From Haloferax sp. Q22 (lineage in GTDB: Archaea; Halobacteriota; Halobacteria; Halobacteriales; Haloferacaceae): a stretch of 64,000 nucleotides of DNA. The position numbers were made by a program, and so were the translations under genes. Below, piece after piece: positions 60,209 to 64,000 of the stretch. The notes beneath the pieces were generated by a model. It saw only the letters and a program-made list of their open reading frames with translations. It was not told where the DNA came from and did not search any database. The stretch is from positions 118,443 through 182,442 of the forward strand of contig NZ_LOEP01000014.1 of assembly GCF_001482285.1 (NCBI RefSeq), given 5' to 3'. Each line of letters begins with the position of its first letter. Within the stretch, counting starts at the first letter, position 1.

Positions 60209-61312
60209 ATGACACTGCTGGATACAGTCCGACCGTCGAGCCGGGACGGCGATGTGACCGTGCTGGTGACCGGTGCCGGTACCTTCGGCGCTTCGGGTAT
60301 CATCAAGGCGATTCGACGGGCCGACGCGTTCGACGCCCACATCGTCGGCGTCGATACGGACCCGGACGCTTACGGCTTCAGCCTCGTCGACACGGCGGAG
60401 ACGGTCCCCGCCGGTGACGCCGACGCGTTCGTCTCCGAGCTGCGTTCGGTCGCGAGCCGCGAGAACGCCGACGTGATTTTCCCCCTCAACGCGGCGGACG
60501 TCGAGGCCCTCTCCGAGGCGAAGCCCGCCTTCGAGCGCGAAGGTATCGAAGTGATGGCCGTTCCGCCCCAGTCGCTCTCGATTACCAGGGATAAAGGGCG
60601 GCTGTACGACGAACTCGTCAAGCAGGCCCACCCGATGGCACCCGAGTTCTACCGCGCCTCCTCGTTCGACGAGTTTCTCGATGCGGTCCACGCGCTCGGC
60701 TATCCCGACCGCCGCGTCTGCTTCAAGCCGCCCGTCAGCAACGACAGGCGCTGCTTTCGCGTCGTCGACCCGGATATGGACCGGTTCAACGCGCTGTTGA
60801 ACCAGAAACCGGACAGCACCGTCACCACGCTCGACGACGTGCTCCCCGTCCTCCGTGAGACGGCCCAGTTCCCCGAACTCATCGTGATGGAGTACCTTCC
60901 CGGCGAGGAGTACACCGTAGACGCCCTCGTTCGCGACGACGAGACGCCGGTTCTCGTCTCACGGTCGCACGCCGCGACGTGCGACGACTCCTCGTTCGTT
61001 GGCACCGTCGAGAAGAACCCGGAACTCCTCGGGGACGCCCACGAGCTCTGCTCGCTCTTCGGGTTGGAGTACAACGCCACGTTCCGGTTCAAATACACCG
61101 CCGACGGCAGGCCGAAACTCGTCGACGTCCATCCGCGAATCTCCCGGTCGGTCACCGCGTCGGTCGGTGCGGGCGCCAACATCCCCGCGCTCAGCGTGCA
61201 GTACGCGATGGACCGTGAGCTTCCCGAACTCGACATCGAGTGGGGAACCCACGTGACCCGCGACTGGCAGGACGTGTTTTACGGCCCCAATACGGACCCG
61301 ACCACAATCTGA
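60209..61312 (+). CDS. ATP-grasp enzyme (carbamoyl-phosphate-synthase-like)
   Basis: A 367-residue protein. The N-terminal Rossmann-like domain (VLVTGAGTFGASGIIKAI) is followed by the ATP-grasp fold: SLSITRDKGRLYDELVKQAH, CFKPPVSNDRRCFRVVDPDM, VMEYLPGEEYTVDALV and the metal-binding end KLVDVHPRISRSVTASV. Members join a carboxylate and an amine or similar nucleophile using ATP. Here it might form an amide between the uronic acid sugar and an amino acid or amine, which fits the two dehydrogenases in the locus, but this is inference. Confidence 0.88.
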   Translation: MTLLDTVRPSSRDGDVTVLVTGAGTFGASGIIKAIRRADAFDAHIVGVDTDPDAYGFSLVDTAETVPAGDADAFVSELRSVASRENADVIFPLNAADVEALSEAKPAFEREGIEVMAVPPQSLSITRDKGRLYDELVKQAHPMAPEFYRASSFDEFLDAVHALGYPDRRVCFKPPVSNDRRCFRVVDPDMDRFNALLNQKPDSTVTTLDDVLPVLRETAQFPELIVMEYLPGEEYTVDALVRDDETPVLVSRSHAATCDDSSFVGTVEKNPELLGDAHELCSLFGLEYNATFRFKYTADGRPKLVDVHPRISRSVTASVGAGANIPALSVQYAMDRELPELDIEWGTHVTRDWQDVFYGPNTDPTTI

Positions 61313-61347
61313 CGGATCCTCTTCGAACCACAACTCTCAGCTCATAC

Positions 61348-63315
61348 ATGACGATGCTCTCATCGGTATACGACCGCTTACAACGAGCCGAACTCGACGT
61401 GCTCGCGGCGGCCCTCGGAGTCGTGCTCGCGCTCGCGTTGTTCCCGCTGCGGTTCCTCTCGTCACAGATCTTCATCGTGACGCTCCCGATACTCCTCGGC
61501 GTCGGGAGTCTCCTCTATCTCGCGGCCGCCCGCGGGAGGGGGACCACGAACGGCCTCCCGACGCTCGCGCCGTCGCTCGTGCGACTCATCTCGGCTGGCG
61601 TCTTCTTCGGTCTCGCCGTCATGGTCGTTCTCGCGGTCGTTCAGGGCGAACGAAGCATCCTGTTCATGGACATCGGCGGCGTCGTCGGCACGCTCCTCCT
61701 CGGACAGATACTGCTCGCCCCGGACGACGAACTGCGGCCGAGCGTCTTCCTCGCGGAGATTCTCGTGTACTCGTTCGTCGTCCGATTCGCCGCGCTCTAC
61801 ACCGCGCCGGGTTACATCGGAATCGACATCTGGTCGCACACGACGTTCGTCCAGATGATTCTCCAGGCGGACTCGCTGTCTGCCATCAACGACATCAAGT
61901 ACTATGCGTCGCCGCTGTTCCACCTGCTCACGGCGGCGTCGACGCACCTCCTCGACCTGTCGCTTCGGAACGCGCTGTACCTCTCGATCGGCGTCGTGAT
62001 GCCGCTCGTCCCGATTTTAGTCTACGGGACGGCACGACTGCTCGTCCCGCTCCGGTGGGCCCTCACCGCCGGCGCGCTGTACGCGATGGGCGACCAGGTC
62101 GTCCGCTGGGGCATTCACCTCATCCCGACGAGCCTCGGTCTGCTGTTTTTCCTCGCGTGTCTGTACTGTCTCGTGCGGATCACCCACGCCAGCGAGCGAT
62201 GGCGCGATTTCGGCCTGCTCGTCCTGTTCAGCACCGCCGTCATCCTCACCCACCAGGTGTCGTCGTTCATCATGTTGGTGCTCCTCTTCGCGGGGTTCGT
62301 CGCGCAGGTGTTGCTCCGGTTCGACTTCTTCACCGAGGACCCCGACCCGCTTTCGTTCTCGGGCGGCGCGTCCAGCCCCGTGAACCTCGCGGGGCTCGTG
62401 GGGTTCAACCTCGGACTCATCGTCTTCACGTGGTCGCTGACGCCGTATCAGGGCGACACCTTCCTCGAAACGGTCATCAACTACCTCGTGTTGAACCTGT
62501 TCAACGCCGGGTTCCTCCAGGGTGTGGGCGGTAGCGGCGGGTCGGCCGGCGCGTCCGGTGCGGCCGGTTCGGCCGGCCAGACGTTCTTCTCGCAGCTCTC
62601 GACGTACGTCACCGAAGCCGGCTTCCTCATGCTCATCTTCGCGGGTCTCATCGGGTGTCTCACGGTGCTCAACCGCTCGCGGGCGACGCAGACGACGTAC
62701 ACGTTCGTCGGCGCTATCGTGGCGATGCTGTTCGTCGTGCTCGGACTGCCGCTCGTCGGTATCGAGAGCTTCGTCCCCGGTCGCTGGTTCGCGTACCTCT
62801 ACGCCCTTCTCGCCATCATCGGCGTCCTCGGGTTCCGCCACCTCGCGAACCGGACCTCGCTCAAGGTAGTCGGCGTCATCCTGCTCCTGTTCGTGCTCGT
62901 CTACCCGAACGTGATGTTCATGTCGAACGACGGCGCGATGGACAGTCCGGCGTTCCCGGACCAGCACGAACGACTCTCGTACACCGAACAGGAACTCGCC
63001 GCCGTCGATACGTACAGTTCGGCCCGCTCGTCGCAACAGGGCGGTGAACTCTACACCGACCTGCCGTACGGGACGGTGTGGGAGCGGACGAACGCGTATC
63101 CGGCCGAGCCGTTACCGGCCGAAGAAGGGCGGCCAGTCCCGCAGGGGATAACGGCCTATCGGGAGTACCAATCACAGAGCGCCTCGTACTTCCCGAACGA
63201 ACAGGACGTGGCTACGAACCTCGACCCGTCGAAGACCGAGGTCTGTCCGCCGACGACGAACTACGTCTACGCGAACGGCGAGGTCACGATTTGTTCGCTC
63301 CCCGGCGCTAACTGA
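61348..63315 (+). CDS. large multi-spanning membrane protein of the glycan locus (GT-C/oligosaccharyl-type)
   Basis: A 655-residue protein with about 14 helices and an external C-terminal region of about 120 residues. The first external loop includes APGYIGIDIWSHTTFVQMI. A Gly/Ser/Ala-rich loop GVGGSGGSAGASGAAGSAG lies near residue 390-410. The size and loop D/E residues resemble GT-C polymerases or polyprenol-dependent transferases. A polymerase (Wzy) or ligase is possible; I cannot assign the reaction. It starts 35 bp after the ATP-grasp gene and ends at a T-tract hairpin, so it is the last gene of the operon. Confidence 0.7.
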   Translation: MTMLSSVYDRLQRAELDVLAAALGVVLALALFPLRFLSSQIFIVTLPILLGVGSLLYLAAARGRGTTNGLPTLAPSLVRLISAGVFFGLAVMVVLAVVQGERSILFMDIGGVVGTLLLGQILLAPDDELRPSVFLAEILVYSFVVRFAALYTAPGYIGIDIWSHTTFVQMILQADSLSAINDIKYYASPLFHLLTAASTHLLDLSLRNALYLSIGVVMPLVPILVYGTARLLVPLRWALTAGALYAMGDQVVRWGIHLIPTSLGLLFFLACLYCLVRITHASERWRDFGLLVLFSTAVILTHQVSSFIMLVLLFAGFVAQVLLRFDFFTEDPDPLSFSGGASSPVNLAGLVGFNLGLIVFTWSLTPYQGDTFLETVINYLVLNLFNAGFLQGVGGSGGSAGASGAAGSAGQTFFSQLSTYVTEAGFLMLIFAGLIGCLTVLNRSRATQTTYTFVGAIVAMLFVVLGLPLVGIESFVPGRWFAYLYALLAIIGVLGFRHLANRTSLKVVGVILLLFVLVYPNVMFMSNDGAMDSPAFPDQHERLSYTEQELAAVDTYSSARSSQQGGELYTDLPYGTVWERTNAYPAEPLPAEEGRPVPQGITAYREYQSQSASYFPNEQDVATNLDPSKTEVCPPTTNYVYANGEVTICSLPGAN

Positions 63316-63343
63316 CCGCTCGGCTTGCGGTCGTTCTTTTTTT
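63314..63343 (+). terminator. hairpin with T-tract
   Basis: GACCGC at 63314-63319 pairs perfectly with GCGGTC at 63327-63332, followed by GTTC and seven T. It overlaps the stop codon of the large membrane protein and fits a transcription terminator for the operon. Confidence 0.65.
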
Positions 63344-63463
63344 CACCGTGTGTTCTCGTTGAGGCTCTTTCCGCAACGCGGGTGGTGAAGCTCCCCGTCC
63401 TGTGCAGTAACGCGGTTCGAGAGCACACAAAGCATATTCCGAGACAATGACACATCTACCAGA

Positions 63464-64000
63464 ATGAGACGGTTGTCCCTCCAGACGCTCGTGGTCGTGT
63501 GCCTCGTTGTCTTTGCCGATGTGCGACGACTGGCCAGACAACGACTACTGCACCACCAACAGCTACGACACAGACGGCGACGACGACAACCACGACAGCC
63601 ACGACCACCACACAACCGACAACTGTCCCGCGAGCCGAGCGCGTGCCATTCGTCCTTGAGAACGAAGCTAATTCGAACAAAAGCGTCCATGTCGTAATCA
63701 GCAACGAGTCAACCGCAGTCTACAATGACACGGTCGCCCTCGGTCCGGGGGCAACGCGCCACGTGGCTACGCTGACCGGGCAGGAGAACACCTACGACGT
63801 CACGGCCACGATGAACGGGAGTTCCTTCGAGAGACACGTTACTCTCAACGCTGGGCTCCTCCAGAGCGGGATCACAATCAATGAATCCGAGGAGTTCGAG
63901 TACAGTTACATAGAGGGTGTCATAGAAGAGTTCTCACACCGTGATCACGGTACTTCCCGGATTGTCTCCACGTTCGTAGTTGGTGATTGCGACGACGAGG
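63464..64000 (+). pseudogene. lipoprotein gene with a one-base frameshift at the lipobox (3' partial)
   Basis: The first frame begins MRRLSLQTLVVVCLVVFA, a normal lipoprotein leader. At 63515-63520 (GCCGAT) the frame breaks. In the next frame the text continues CATTGQTTTTAPPTATTQ, then a Thr-rich linker and a beta-rich domain (VPFVLENEANSNKSVHVVIS; NDTVALGPGATRHVATL) open to the window end. Adding one G restores an exact lipobox VFAGC. The match is too good for chance. It is either a real one-base deletion or a sequencing error. The rest resembles haloarchaeal Ig-like lipoproteins. Confidence 0.65.

Noticed and set aside
1..64000. tRNA, rRNA and CRISPR arrays
   Set aside because: I looked in the gaps for tRNA-like arms, rRNA blocks and spaced direct repeats and saw none. 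A covariance-model scan would be needed for small RNAs.

Overview
This window is from a halophilic archaeon, most likely Haloferax or a close relative. Coding is dense and GC-rich. The proteins are strongly acidic, exported proteins carry twin-arginine (Tat) leaders, many lipoboxes are visible, and haloarchaeal regulator types (HTH_10/Bat-like, DUF7344-like, DUF7343-like winged helices) are abundant. Many start codons lie about 25-40 bp behind a TATA-like element, as expected for leaderless or short-leader transcripts. I see no rRNA, tRNA or CRISPR array.

Region by region. (a) 1-3.0 kb: the 3' end of a UvrD/AddA-like helicase-nuclease, then a 14-helix MFS exporter on the other strand. (b) 3.0-7.3 kb: an AT-richer, decayed patch. 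It holds an IS-derived element with inverted ends, a NikR-like fragment fused back-to-back to another broken gene, an iron-type substrate-binding lipoprotein behind two palindromic metal-regulator-like operators, a frameshifted zinc-ribbon gene and a tyrosine recombinase. This looks like the remains of a genomic island. (c) 7.4-9.7 kb: an APC permease overlapping a UspA gene, then 850 bp without a gene but with a near-perfect operator palindrome. (d) 10.5-19.9 kb: an amide/peptide uptake unit with an IclR regulator, an M20 amidohydrolase, an oligopeptide ABC system whose two ATPases are fused, and a DUF1028 protein. (e) 20.2-25.7 kb: SprT-like protein, phosphohexomutase-like protein, GT-C-like membrane protein and arylsulfotransferase-like protein.

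(f) 25.8-63.3 kb is a large cell-surface locus. It contains an LssY_C-like membrane protein, a circularly permuted family 5 solute-binding lipoprotein coupled to a PAP2 phosphatase, a run of regulators, a DegT aminotransferase with a Gfo/Idh/MocA oxidoreductase, glycosyltransferases, a MoxR/DUF58/DUF4129 module, a flippase with a long Thr-rich tail, two secreted beta-helix proteins, an acyltransferase, two nucleotide-sugar dehydrogenases, a DUF354 protein, an ATP-grasp enzyme and a large membrane protein. Together these look like synthesis, transport and remodelling of an acidic surface or exopolysaccharide. (g) The window ends in a lipoprotein gene that is frameshifted exactly at its lipobox.

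The most striking unexplained signal is a shared promoter element, CTTAYC, then a gap, then ATAATAAYGG. The CTTA-to-ATAAT spacing is exactly 8 nt in all 11 clear copies, and I found it ahead of genes only between 25.8 and 60.2 kb. It suggests that this surface locus is one regulon driven by a dedicated factor, possibly one of the HTH_10 proteins that carry the element themselves.
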